From CAZJVD01 sp964549505 (lineage in GTDB: Bacteria > Bdellovibrionota > UBA1018 > CAZJVD01), in the NCBI GenBank assembly GCA_964549505.1, contig CAZJVD010000002.1, forward strand, positions 1-64,000: DNA of 64,000 nt, read 5' to 3'. Under the pieces are notes generated by a model, which made no database searches, was not told the origin of the DNA, and saw nothing but the letters and a program-made list of their open reading frames with translations. The translations under genes and the position numbers were made by a program. This document shows, piece after piece, positions 44,695 through 52,869 of the stretch. Numbering within the stretch: the first letter of the stretch is position 1; every line of letters starts with the position of its first letter.

Positions 44695-46695
44695 CTACTT
44701 CGCGAGAGCCTTGGTCTTGGTCCTAAGAATACTGTCGCGGCTGAGTTGTTTACCCCACTCGCGAACGGCAGCCACAGTCGATTCAGCTTTATCTGCAGGA
44801 ACGAGCTCGGCGTCCGTTGTCGGCACGGTCTGAAGCGTCTTCGAGCCGAGAGCTGCACGCCACAGGGCAACCAGAGCTGGATCTTCCGGGTTTTCTCTTA
44901 AAAATTCAGCATGGCGAATCAGAGCGTCTTCGATCGGATGCAAAATGTTTTCGCGCACGCAAGCCTCTGACATCGTGGTCAGGCGAACATCCGAACGGAT
45001 CGACTCGAGTGCACGAACCGTACTGGACTCGAGCGGCATTTCGAGCGATCGAACGATTTTTTGAATCTGACGGCTAATCCTTTCTCTCTTGTCTGTCGTG
45101 TCAGCTCGCAAAAATATCGTGATCATATTGAAGAGCGCCTCGCCCTTAAAGCCACCCAGCTCCGCCGCACTCACAACATCCTCAAACATAGCAGCGATCT
45201 GTTCCAGCGCCTCAGGATCCTTTTGCGACTCGCTGTAACGGGCGAGCAGCTGCATATCGGAAGCGGTGATCGTTCCATTGCGAATGCTTCTTTGGACAAG
45301 AGGAAGGAGAACGCCGTCGATATCGGAGGTATCACCCCGACCCTTGGGATCGCTCTGAACCTGCATAGCCTTTTCAATCAAACCTTGTATACCGCGCGCA
45401 CCGAAACGGTTCACATAGCCGAGGACATCAGAATCCACGTCGCCATTACTGCGAACCGCTGTCTGGATAATGGCATCCACCATCATCCGCAACTCAGAAC
45501 CTGTCGCTTGATCTGCGAGCGCCCCAAACGCCGTCGCAATACTATCGACTGTAAAACGTTGATGCCCACCTTGCTGAAAGTATTCAGCGATTGGGCGGAC
45601 CGCTCGCGGATCGCCTAACATACCCAGTGCGTTCACCGCTGCAGTCTTGACCTCAGCGTCTTCGTTCGGAATTTCTAATACCTGAACCATCTCATTCAGA
45701 ACCAAATCCCCGAGCGCCTCGCGATTCGCAGCTGCGATCTCCCCTAAAGCTAGAGCGGCTCCGGCTCGCACCAAGAGCTCTGGAGAAGTCTTAAGCAATT
45801 TTAAAAGATCCGTATCCCATCGAGCGGCTTTCATACGCCCGAGCGCGGCCGCGATACTCGGACCGAGATTGATGTCCTCGTCCTTATCAAAAGGGTTTAC
45901 GTTTTTCCGAAGCACTTCCATAAGCACATCTGCACCTCTTACCTGTTGTCGCCATGACAGGTATTCGTAGCCGTGGAGGCGATCCAAGATCTCAGCCACC
46001 TGAATGGTCTGCGAACCTGGCACCCGCGACTTATTGAGTGCCTCCAGTGTATCCAGGTCTACCCAAACACTCTCGTTTTCTGGTTTGTCAGTGCTTCCCT
46101 GTCCCGGTGCCGTCGCGGAAGGAACCACGACCGGAACTGGCGCGAAGTCATTCGATGCATCATTTGGCAACACGACCTGGCGGCCGGACTCTGGCGGCAC
46201 AGGTTTTAGCGCCTGCACGCGAGCATTGCTTTCTGAGAGCACTGCAATCATCGCTAAGCTATCCGTCATCTCAAGCGCACGGAGAATCGTCTCGGTCTCC
46301 GCAGCAGCTGCAGCTTTGACTGCTGGATTAGCGCCGAAGCGCACAAGCTCAGCTAGATCGATCAAGTTTACTTTTGCTTTAAGAATCGTCAGTACCGTAC
46401 CAGCTTGCAACCGAACTACGCGGTCTCCACTTGCTCTTAACTCCGCGTCGTCCAGAATCTGATTGACCAAAACCAAGCCTGCGCGGGCGCTTGCAAGATC
46501 GGTCGTCAACGCAATCGCATCGAGCGCTTTGTGTAAGGACTTTTTGATATCGCGTTTCTCTGTGGCATAAGCAGCGACCTTGTAACCCTGAACCAAAAGC
46601 GGGATACGAGCGAGTTCCTCCGATCGGGCATGAGTTTCAAAACCATGCACGATGAACGCACATACAAAAGCGAAAACGGAAACCGCTCGATTCAT
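44695..46695 (-). CDS. exported HEAT-like repeat protein
   Basis: 666 residues with a signal peptide (VFAFVCAFIVHGFETHA). There are two helical-repeat regions, about 30-165 and 280-640, joined by a Pro/Ser/Thr-rich linker (residues about 166-215). HEAT-type units such as VRAGAALALGEIAAANREAL and VKTAAVNALGMLGDPRAVRP are clear. A scaffold or binding role is inferred. First gene of a minus-strand pair with the pseudokinase; the 225-bp upstream region has no other gene. Confidence 0.8.
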   Translation of the reverse strand: MNRAVSVFAFVCAFIVHGFETHARSEELARIPLLVQGYKVAAYATEKRDIKKSLHKALDAIALTTDLASARAGLVLVNQILDDAELRASGDRVVRLQAGTVLTILKAKVNLIDLAELVRFGANPAVKAAAAAETETILRALEMTDSLAMIAVLSESNARVQALKPVPPESGRQVVLPNDASNDFAPVPVVVPSATAPGQGSTDKPENESVWVDLDTLEALNKSRVPGSQTIQVAEILDRLHGYEYLSWRQQVRGADVLMEVLRKNVNPFDKDEDINLGPSIAAALGRMKAARWDTDLLKLLKTSPELLVRAGAALALGEIAAANREALGDLVLNEMVQVLEIPNEDAEVKTAAVNALGMLGDPRAVRPIAEYFQQGGHQRFTVDSIATAFGALADQATGSELRMMVDAIIQTAVRSNGDVDSDVLGYVNRFGARGIQGLIEKAMQVQSDPKGRGDTSDIDGVLLPLVQRSIRNGTITASDMQLLARYSESQKDPEALEQIAAMFEDVVSAAELGGFKGEALFNMITIFLRADTTDKRERISRQIQKIVRSLEMPLESSTVRALESIRSDVRLTTMSEACVRENILHPIEDALIRHAEFLRENPEDPALVALWRAALGSKTLQTVPTTDAELVPADKAESTVAAVREWGKQLSRDSILRTKTKALAK

Positions 46696-46885
46696 AGCCG
46701 TACTCTTTACTACACATTCTAGAGAAACTTAAACTGACAGGATAGCCCGTTGGTCCGGCGCGCGAGAGAAGCCGTACGAAGCGTTTGTTCGCGTCTTATG
46801 AAATCAGTAGGTGTTAGACGATTTTGCGCGCTAACTTAGCGCTTCCTTCTGTGTGTCAATGGCGGTCCATTTAAACCCACTGAGA

Positions 46886-46899
46886 TTGACAAATTTGTC
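46886..46899 (+). promoter_or_regulatory. promoter with palindromic operator of the toxin-antitoxin-like pair
   Basis: A perfect TTGACA -35-like hexamer (46886-46891) overlaps the perfect 12-bp palindrome GACAAATTTGTC (46888-46899), 22 bp before the GTG of the first gene. A -10 element is less clear. This is the layout expected if the XRE protein represses its own operon. Confidence 0.5.
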
Positions 46900-46920
46900 C
46901 AACAATGAGAGTCTACAAGT

Positions 46921-47220
46921 GTGACTGAGCGTCCGGAATATCCTCTGAAAATAATGTTAAATGGGCGCAAACTCAGTCGACTGGTGATTGATCAACATTA
47001 TCGGGTCAATCATGACGAATCCATGAATGATCAGATTATTTTGGATCTGGTCAAAACTCTGGATGGAAAGAAAATCCCGCCAGAAAGTGTTCAAGGTGAG
47101 TTTGAATACTTTACGGTCGAGCCCGTTTTTCATCTCGAAATGGCATATCGGGTGATTTTGGTGCTTTGTTTAACCGATGATTATTTGGGCGTCGTGAATG
47201 CTTTCCGGGTGAATACTTGA
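46921..47220 (+). CDS. small protein upstream of an XRE gene, possible toxin
   Basis: 99 residues starting with GTG. A compact alpha/beta pattern ends in hydrophobic strands (YRVILVLCLTDDYLGVVNAFRV). I do not recognise the family with certainty; size, order and the following XRE gene suggest a toxin-antitoxin module, but no toxin active site can be read. The antitoxin-like gene starts 7 bp after its stop, with a GAGG site. Codon use looks more AT-rich than the neighbours. Confidence 0.6.
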   Translation: MTERPEYPLKIMLNGRKLSRLVIDQHYRVNHDESMNDQIILDLVKTLDGKKIPPESVQGEFEYFTVEPVFHLEMAYRVILVLCLTDDYLGVVNAFRVNT

Positions 47221-47227
47221 GGTCTCT

Positions 47228-47557
47228 ATGACGAAATTTCCGAGTGAAAAAGAACTAAAAGAGGTGCGCGACAAGCTGGAGAAGGGTCCTGCGACTCGGA
47301 TGCTGTCTCCGAATGCTTCGCCGGTGGAGCGTCTCAAATTCTCTCTTTGCGAGAAATTTGTATCCTACCTGCTTGACCACCAACTCACACAGCGTCAGCT
47401 TGCTGAGGAGATCGGGATTGATGAATCTTTAGTGAGCAAGATCGTTCATTACAATTTCGATGATTTCACTCTTGATCGTCTAATAAAATATTTGTCTATT
47501 CTTTTCCCGAAAGCGGATCTGGAGATTCGGGTTAAAAAGAAGCGTGAAGTGGCCTGA
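47228..47557 (+). CDS. XRE-family regulator, HigA-like antitoxin
   Basis: 109 residues. The C-terminal two thirds are a Cro/C1-type helix-turn-helix (QLTQRQLAEEIGIDESLVSKI) followed by FTLDRLIKYLSIL, as in HigA2-type antitoxins (HTH_37). The first 35 residues are a charged helix that may bind the partner. It is the second gene of the pair and probably represses through the palindrome at 46888-46899. It ends 8 bp before the 3' end of a tRNA gene on the other strand. Confidence 0.78.
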   Translation: MTKFPSEKELKEVRDKLEKGPATRMLSPNASPVERLKFSLCEKFVSYLLDHQLTQRQLAEEIGIDESLVSKIVHYNFDDFTLDRLIKYLSILFPKADLEIRVKKKREVA

Positions 47558-47565
47558 AATGGTTA

Positions 47566-47640
47566 TGGAGCCGACGGCCGGAATTGAACCGGCGACCTAC
47601 GCTTTACGAAAGCGTTGCTCTACCCCTGAGCTACGTCGGC
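47566..47640 (-). tRNA. tRNA-Thr (anticodon CGT)
   Basis: Full cloverleaf on the minus strand: acceptor GCCGACG/CGTCGGC, D-arm GCTCAGGGGTAGAGC, anticodon arm ACGCT-TTCGTAA-AGCGT with anticodon CGT (34-36), T-arm GCCGG-TTCAATT-CCGGC, and encoded CCA (47566-47568). It reads ACG codons. All canonical stems pair. Confidence 0.95.
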
Positions 47641-47715
47641 ATGATTTGCTTGAAAACCCATTAGTAGCTCAAAACTCATTGGACGAAAACCCCTAGTAAC
47701 GTCATTCTACCAGGG

Positions 47716-49080
47716 ATGATCCGGGGGGGTTTTTGGGGATGGGTAACCGTGCTCGGCGTGTTTTGCGCGCTTGATACACGGGCCTCCGTCCCTATTGTCC
47801 AGGGCATGACGGATGAAACCTCCACGGCGTTTGCCATCCACTGGGATGACAGCGCCAGGGATGCCGAGCACGTCTCGGTCCGAGCGTTTCTCGACGAAGA
47901 ACGGCCTCGAGGGAATGCCTCCCAACCGATGACTCCCATTGCTCCGATCGCTACGTGGATTCAGTCTGAATCTTTCGGCGACACAGCCGTTGTTCAAGCG
48001 GTGTTTACCGGTCTCAACATCCATCAACGCTACCGACTCGAAGTCTATTACAAGAATCACCGCAAAGACCGCCGATGGTTTCGGACGCTGGATCGGTCGA
48101 AGCAGGACTTTCGCTTCGTCATGCTCTCATGCGCACACGATCACATGCATCACAGTGACATCTGGGAGACCGTCGTCGATCAGAATCCCGATGTGATTTT
48201 CTTCTTAGGTGACAATGTCTATGCGGACTATCCTTACTGGCTACCTTTTCTTCGGCGGAATCCTGATCCGGAGCAAATCTGGGATCGGTATCGCGACACG
48301 TTTGAAGAACTCGCTTTCTACCGATCGAAGCAACTCATCCCAGTGACCGCGATCTGGGATGACCATGACTTTGGCGGCAACGATAGCGATTCGCACTATC
48401 CTTACCGTGCAGAGAGCATGCGCGTGTTCCGAGATTTTTTCCCGCAAGGACGTCGTATCAAAGCGGCAGTACCGGGTGGATTCGCGAGCCATGAGTTTGG
48501 TCCGGGAGTTTCGCAAGCCTTTTATGCGTTCGGGCGAACTTTCATTTTTCTCGACGAGCGAAGTTTTCGCAATCTGAGTCCGGACCCGAAGACTCGAACC
48601 ACTCTCGGCTTTATCCAATGGGATTGGTTGGAACGACGGATTCGGTCGACTGAGGGGCATGGTTTCATTTTTGGAGGAGACCAATTCTTCGGCGGATATC
48701 ACGAAGGTGATTCGTTCGAGGGCGACGATGCGCCAGGACTCGGACGCCTCACGCGAACGTTAGCGGAATCGAAGGGCCGATTTGTTCTCGGATCGGGCGA
48801 CGTGCACTACAGCGAAGTGCAAGCACTCGAACGCGCATTGTTTGGATACGAAACACTCGAAGTAACATCGAGTTCGATCCACAGCTTCAATCACGGCGAG
48901 CACGAACCACTCGATCTTCACCGGAGGCGACGCGCCTTTACTCGGCATCATAACTTTGTGCGCGCTGACGTCCGCACGATCACAGCCACGAACAGTGCGC
49001 CGCTCCGCTCAGAGATGACGTTCACGAGTTTAGGTGGTGATGGTGAAACGTTTTTTGTCATTCCGTTCACGCTCGAGTAA
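47716..49080 (+). CDS. PhoD-like phosphodiesterase/phosphatase
   Basis: 454 residues with an exported N-terminus (WVTVLGVFCALDTRAS). An N-terminal beta domain (about 30-130) is followed by a calcineurin-like metallophosphoesterase core of the PhoD type: SCAHD (about 137-141), GDNVYAD (about 161-167), WDDHDFGGND (about 214-223), GGDQFFGGYHEG and GSGDVHYSE. These are the expected metal-binding sites, so the enzyme is likely active on phosphate esters outside the inner membrane. The ribosome site CAGGG touches the ATG. A GGGGGGGTTTTTGGGG tract follows within the signal codons. Confidence 0.88.
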   Translation: MIRGGFWGWVTVLGVFCALDTRASVPIVQGMTDETSTAFAIHWDDSARDAEHVSVRAFLDEERPRGNASQPMTPIAPIATWIQSESFGDTAVVQAVFTGLNIHQRYRLEVYYKNHRKDRRWFRTLDRSKQDFRFVMLSCAHDHMHHSDIWETVVDQNPDVIFFLGDNVYADYPYWLPFLRRNPDPEQIWDRYRDTFEELAFYRSKQLIPVTAIWDDHDFGGNDSDSHYPYRAESMRVFRDFFPQGRRIKAAVPGGFASHEFGPGVSQAFYAFGRTFIFLDERSFRNLSPDPKTRTTLGFIQWDWLERRIRSTEGHGFIFGGDQFFGGYHEGDSFEGDDAPGLGRLTRTLAESKGRFVLGSGDVHYSEVQALERALFGYETLEVTSSSIHSFNHGEHEPLDLHRRRRAFTRHHNFVRADVRTITATNSAPLRSEMTFTSLGGDGETFFVIPFTLE

Positions 49081-49092
49081 CTTCTAGAAATC

Positions 49093-50730
49093 TTGGCATC
49101 ACGATTCGCGGCTTGGACTTTATGGATCATCGGTACGGTCACGACCTTCTGGCCGACGCTGTATTCTCGCTTCGCGCTTATCCAAACCGACCCCGGCGAT
49201 ACGCGCTACAACATGCTTACGCTTGAGCATAGTTTCCAGTGGCTCAAACGAACGCCACTTCATGAAAACTTTTGGAGTCCTCCGTTCTTCTTTCCTCACG
49301 CTGGCGTTCAGGCCTACGCCGACAATCAGCTGAGTGTGGCACCTCTGTTCTGGGTTTTTAGATTCGTGGGTTTTCAGCCGGACACGAGTTTTCAACTCTG
49401 GATGATCCTCTGTGGAGCGCTGAGTTTCTGGACCGCACATTTTTTAATGAGACGAGGTTTTGGTTTTTCACGCGTGCCGGCAGCGCTCGGAGCTTTCTTG
49501 CTGACGTTTGCCTCGTCGCGCGTTGCGCAGCTCGGACATCATCAGCTCTGGGGATTTTTCTATGTGAATCTCGCCGTCTTCTTCTTGGTTCGAACCACGA
49601 GCCTTACGCTTGACGTCCGCACCCAAAGGCGGGCGTACCCGATCTATGGCTTTTTTCTGATGTTGGCGCTTATGGCGTACTCGTCGATCTATTGGCTTTG
49701 GTTTTTCAGTTTCGTTTTACTTTTTGTCGGACTGGCTGCGACCGCGTTTCGCGAAACGCGTGCTTTAGTGTTCAGAAATCTAAGAACCTACCGACGAAGC
49801 TGGTGCGCGGCGACCGTCATTTTTCTTGTCGCGATCGCACCCCTCTTCAAACCCTACTTGTCGGCGTCACGGGAACTCGGAGCCTATGGATGGGACGCCA
49901 TTCAGTGGTTTTTGCCATCGGCACAAACGTGGGTCTTTCACGGCAAAGAGAGCTGGCTCTACGGATGGATGAAACAGGTCAAACTTTTTCAAATGATCCC
50001 CATCCCCGAAGAAAAGCAGCTGGGTTTCGGTGTCGTGACGTTCCTTGTTTCCGTCATCACGGTCTTTCGTCAGCGAAAGACCCGGTGGGTGCGCGTGACC
50101 GGACTCGGGTTTCTTGGTGTTTGGCTGGTGGCCAACTGGTTTCCTGGTGACATCCATCTCTGGAGTGTGGTCGACGACATCTTTCCAGCGGCGCATGCGA
50201 TGCGCGTCGTTTCGCGCGTCGGTATCTTTTTTCTCTTTCCAGCAGCATGGGCGCTCGCGTTTTACGCGCAGAAGATCAGATCGAAGCGCGCGCTTGCGCT
50301 GTTGCTCGCGGTTGTCGTTGCGGAACAACTCCGTACGGTCCCAGCCTATCCGAAGCAACTCGTTCGCGGCACCGTCGAGCAGGTTCGTGAGCAGATTTTT
50401 GACCGACATCTTTTTGCGAAAGAGAGCTGCATTGCGTTCTTGCTCACCGAGGACATGGGACTGCATCCCGAATGGCCCGACCGCAACACGCACGATATCA
50501 ATCGCGATGCCATGTACGCTTCTTTAGATGTCGGATTGCCGACGCTCAATGGGTACAGCACGCGCCCTCCACCCGGCTGGGAGTTCGATCCTGTGCTCGT
50601 GCCGGACCCCAGAGTTTCGACTGAAAAGCACGCTCGCGAAATGAAACGACTTCGGCAGTCCTTAAAAAAATGGACCGAACGGTACGGTCTCACTCCTGCC
50701 GATGTCTGCTGGATTCACCGATCGCTTTAG
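49093..50730 (+). CDS. polytopic GT-C-like membrane protein
   Basis: 545 residues, about eleven helices, with a TTG start 12 bp after the phosphatase gene. The first outside loop contains TDPGDTRYNMLTLEH, the acidic position and pattern of GT-C glycosyltransferases that use lipid-linked sugars, and a following FWSPPFFFPHAG segment. The C-terminal 90 residues are soluble. Substrate and family number cannot be assigned. Probably co-transcribed with the PhoD-like gene. Confidence 0.72.
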   Translation: MASRFAAWTLWIIGTVTTFWPTLYSRFALIQTDPGDTRYNMLTLEHSFQWLKRTPLHENFWSPPFFFPHAGVQAYADNQLSVAPLFWVFRFVGFQPDTSFQLWMILCGALSFWTAHFLMRRGFGFSRVPAALGAFLLTFASSRVAQLGHHQLWGFFYVNLAVFFLVRTTSLTLDVRTQRRAYPIYGFFLMLALMAYSSIYWLWFFSFVLLFVGLAATAFRETRALVFRNLRTYRRSWCAATVIFLVAIAPLFKPYLSASRELGAYGWDAIQWFLPSAQTWVFHGKESWLYGWMKQVKLFQMIPIPEEKQLGFGVVTFLVSVITVFRQRKTRWVRVTGLGFLGVWLVANWFPGDIHLWSVVDDIFPAAHAMRVVSRVGIFFLFPAAWALAFYAQKIRSKRALALLLAVVVAEQLRTVPAYPKQLVRGTVEQVREQIFDRHLFAKESCIAFLLTEDMGLHPEWPDRNTHDINRDAMYASLDVGLPTLNGYSTRPPPGWEFDPVLVPDPRVSTEKHAREMKRLRQSLKKWTERYGLTPADVCWIHRSL

Positions 50731-50943
50731 CTGAGGCAGAGCCAAGTCGCTTCAATCAGCAATGATAACAGCTAGTTATCGACACGGCGAACTCGTCGCT
50801 ACTTGCTCTTTAGGTGCCCCGTTACTCTTCCTTTGTTCTTGACTATGTGCGTCTGGTATTTTACTCTCCGCGTCGAAAACGATGTCGGAGATATGGAAGC
50901 ACTGAACTCAAATCTGATTAACGATCAAGACTGCAGATGGGTG

Positions 50944-51897
50944 ATGACCCTAGGGTTTCTTGCGAGCTTCACGATTGTTTTTCAAGCGCACACCACCTTC
51001 GCACGTAAGATGCCTCTCGAAGATCGCATTCAGCGACTCTCCGAAACGCTGAGTCTCCAGATTGGAAAGGCTCAAGAGGTGGACAGTCTCAAAGAGTTTC
51101 CGAAAGCGATCGAGACATTGGAACTCGTCGCCGCGCAGGTCACGCCACTTGCCAAATGGGGCGCGCTTCGTGGAATTCGCGTGGGAACGATGACCGAGGC
51201 AAGCGCATCCGCTGTATCACATGACCTTTGGATCACGGTCCCTTGGAACGGAACACGCGATGTGATTTTCAATATTCTCACCGAGGCTGGAAAAAAGGCG
51301 ACGCAGGTTCAAACGGTTTGGACGCAAGCCTCGAACGAACTCGATCGTCTCGGCGGTTCGCTCGAACCCGTTCAAATTGCGGTCGACGACTGGTCGATCG
51401 GTATCCAGAAACTCGTACAAGCCCTCAAAGCCGTGCCGACGCTGCGGGAGCATCCCTTTTCCATTCGAATGAGTCAGGATAACGAAGGCTGGAATACAGA
51501 GTCCACGCTCGTCATTTCGTGGAAAGCCTCAACTAAGGAAATGACCGAGGCCGTGAAGATGTTCTTTGATGTCGAAAGCGCTCGATGGCGCGCGCAAGAA
51601 AAAACACTCGCTCATCAACTCGGCGTTCAGATCGCTCGCCCTGAACCTATACCGGTTAGCGAATATACGAAATTTCTCGATGAACTCGAAAACACTGCGC
51701 AAGATGAACAGGTTTCTAAAACGATTCGACGACTTGAAGTACGTCCGATGACACACCCTTGGGGTGATCGCATTATTCGTACGCTCCGAGGACCGGTTTC
51801 GATTCCGGTTACGCTCAAAGCGCCCGCTATCGGAATATTGCTCTCAGCGTCCGATCTCTCGGAGATTCCGCGCGAGTCTCACTTTGTCGAAAGATAA
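50944..51897 (+). CDS. exported protein of unknown function
   Basis: From the Met at 50944 (or GTG 50941) the start gives a signal-like segment (TLGFLASFTIVFQAHTTFA) and about 317 residues. The frame is open back to 50803, but that part is not conserved-looking. The mature protein is helical and soluble with no cysteines after the signal. I recognise no domain. Roughly 200 bp upstream of the chosen start shows no other gene. Confidence 0.6.
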   Translation: MTLGFLASFTIVFQAHTTFARKMPLEDRIQRLSETLSLQIGKAQEVDSLKEFPKAIETLELVAAQVTPLAKWGALRGIRVGTMTEASASAVSHDLWITVPWNGTRDVIFNILTEAGKKATQVQTVWTQASNELDRLGGSLEPVQIAVDDWSIGIQKLVQALKAVPTLREHPFSIRMSQDNEGWNTESTLVISWKASTKEMTEAVKMFFDVESARWRAQEKTLAHQLGVQIARPEPIPVSEYTKFLDELENTAQDEQVSKTIRRLEVRPMTHPWGDRIIRTLRGPVSIPVTLKAPAIGILLSASDLSEIPRESHFVER

Positions 51898-51923
51898 CCA
51901 AATAGTGTCAGGCACCATTTGGT
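51897..51923. other. hairpin with GTGTCAGGCAC core between convergent genes
   Basis: ACCAAAT (51897-51903) pairs with ATTTGGT (51917-51923), with an inner GTG/CAC pair around TCAGG. It starts in the stop codon of the plus-strand gene and lies before the convergent lipoprotein gene. There is no T-run. The 11-bp core also occurs inside the arginase gene (56455-56465). Confidence 0.4.
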
Positions 51924-51940
51924 AACCACAGCGCGTTAGA

Positions 51941-52696
51941 TTAGTCCTTAAACTTCATCGCCACCCAAACAATCAGGATGAGTGCGACGAGTCCACCGAG
52001 GATCAACCATTTGGTCGGAATCCCGGCGAGTCCACCTGACGACTGCGCCTCCATAGCTGGCGCATCGAAGCTCGGCGGAGGCGGTGGAGGTGGCGGGGCA
52101 AAACCCTGCGGCTGTTCCATCGGCTCCGGTGGAGGAGGCGGAGGTGGTGGCGCTTGGTTCTGCGCCATATAAGTGTTGTTGGTTGGATCTTCTACAGGCG
52201 CAGCATCGGCCACATGATTTTCGGCAATCTTGCGCTCACGGTGCGGCTTAGGCGCCGGCGCGCTATCGACTGATCCGTCGACGGTTGCTTTCGCTTTCTT
52301 ATGACGCTTTTTCTTCGGCTTTGCGGAAGGAGCGTCGAAGGCAGAATTCATCGATGAGGATGAATCGCTGCTGGTCACTTCGGTCGTCGTCGCATCGGTG
52401 GCCGCTCCGCCGGACGTGTCCGTCGTTGCTTCCGATCCCATCGCTGAGGTCAGGGCTGACGAGGTGTCTACGGTCTCTTCCGAGCCAGCGTCACCAGGAA
52501 TTGTTTCGGCAATTGCGTCCGTGTCGGCTTCGCTTTCGAGCACGGCATCTTCGTCGACAATTGCGGCACCGTCCGCTCCATCGCCATCGGCCTTTTGCTT
52601 CGAAGAACAACCAGTCGTAGCTGTAAAAAGTCCGAGCGCTCCTAGAGCGAAAAGTAACGACACCAAACGGGTCACAGAAAACACTTGTGGTTCCAT
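51941..52696 (-). CDS. proline-rich lipoprotein with C-terminal membrane anchor
   Basis: 251 residues from the Met at 52696. A lipoprotein signal ends at TTGC (Cys about 29). A long acidic Ala/Asp/Ser/Thr-rich region follows, then a basic KPKKKRHKKAK patch, then two runs of eight prolines (APPPPPPPPEP and APPPPPPPPS) and a last hydrophobic helix (WLILGGLVALILIVWVAMKF) with a KD end. Lipid at one end and a helix at the other could tie two membranes together; that is inference. No homologue is recognised. Confidence 0.7.
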   Translation of the reverse strand: MEPQVFSVTRLVSLLFALGALGLFTATTGCSSKQKADGDGADGAAIVDEDAVLESEADTDAIAETIPGDAGSEETVDTSSALTSAMGSEATTDTSGGAATDATTTEVTSSDSSSSMNSAFDAPSAKPKKKRHKKAKATVDGSVDSAPAPKPHRERKIAENHVADAAPVEDPTNNTYMAQNQAPPPPPPPPEPMEQPQGFAPPPPPPPPSFDAPAMEAQSSGGLAGIPTKWLILGGLVALILIVWVAMKFKD

Positions 52697-52869
52697 CAAC
52701 TGCTGTATCGGTAAACGAAGACCCACCCCTTAAATTTTTCGAGAAACCCATCGATTTTACAACGCACATGAGCTAGCGCGACGCGTTTTTTGATGCGTTT
52801 TGAATACTCACAGCCTCGAGGCCGCAGGGCCCTTGCCAGATTTTCGGACGCTTGATGTGATGCCAGGAC

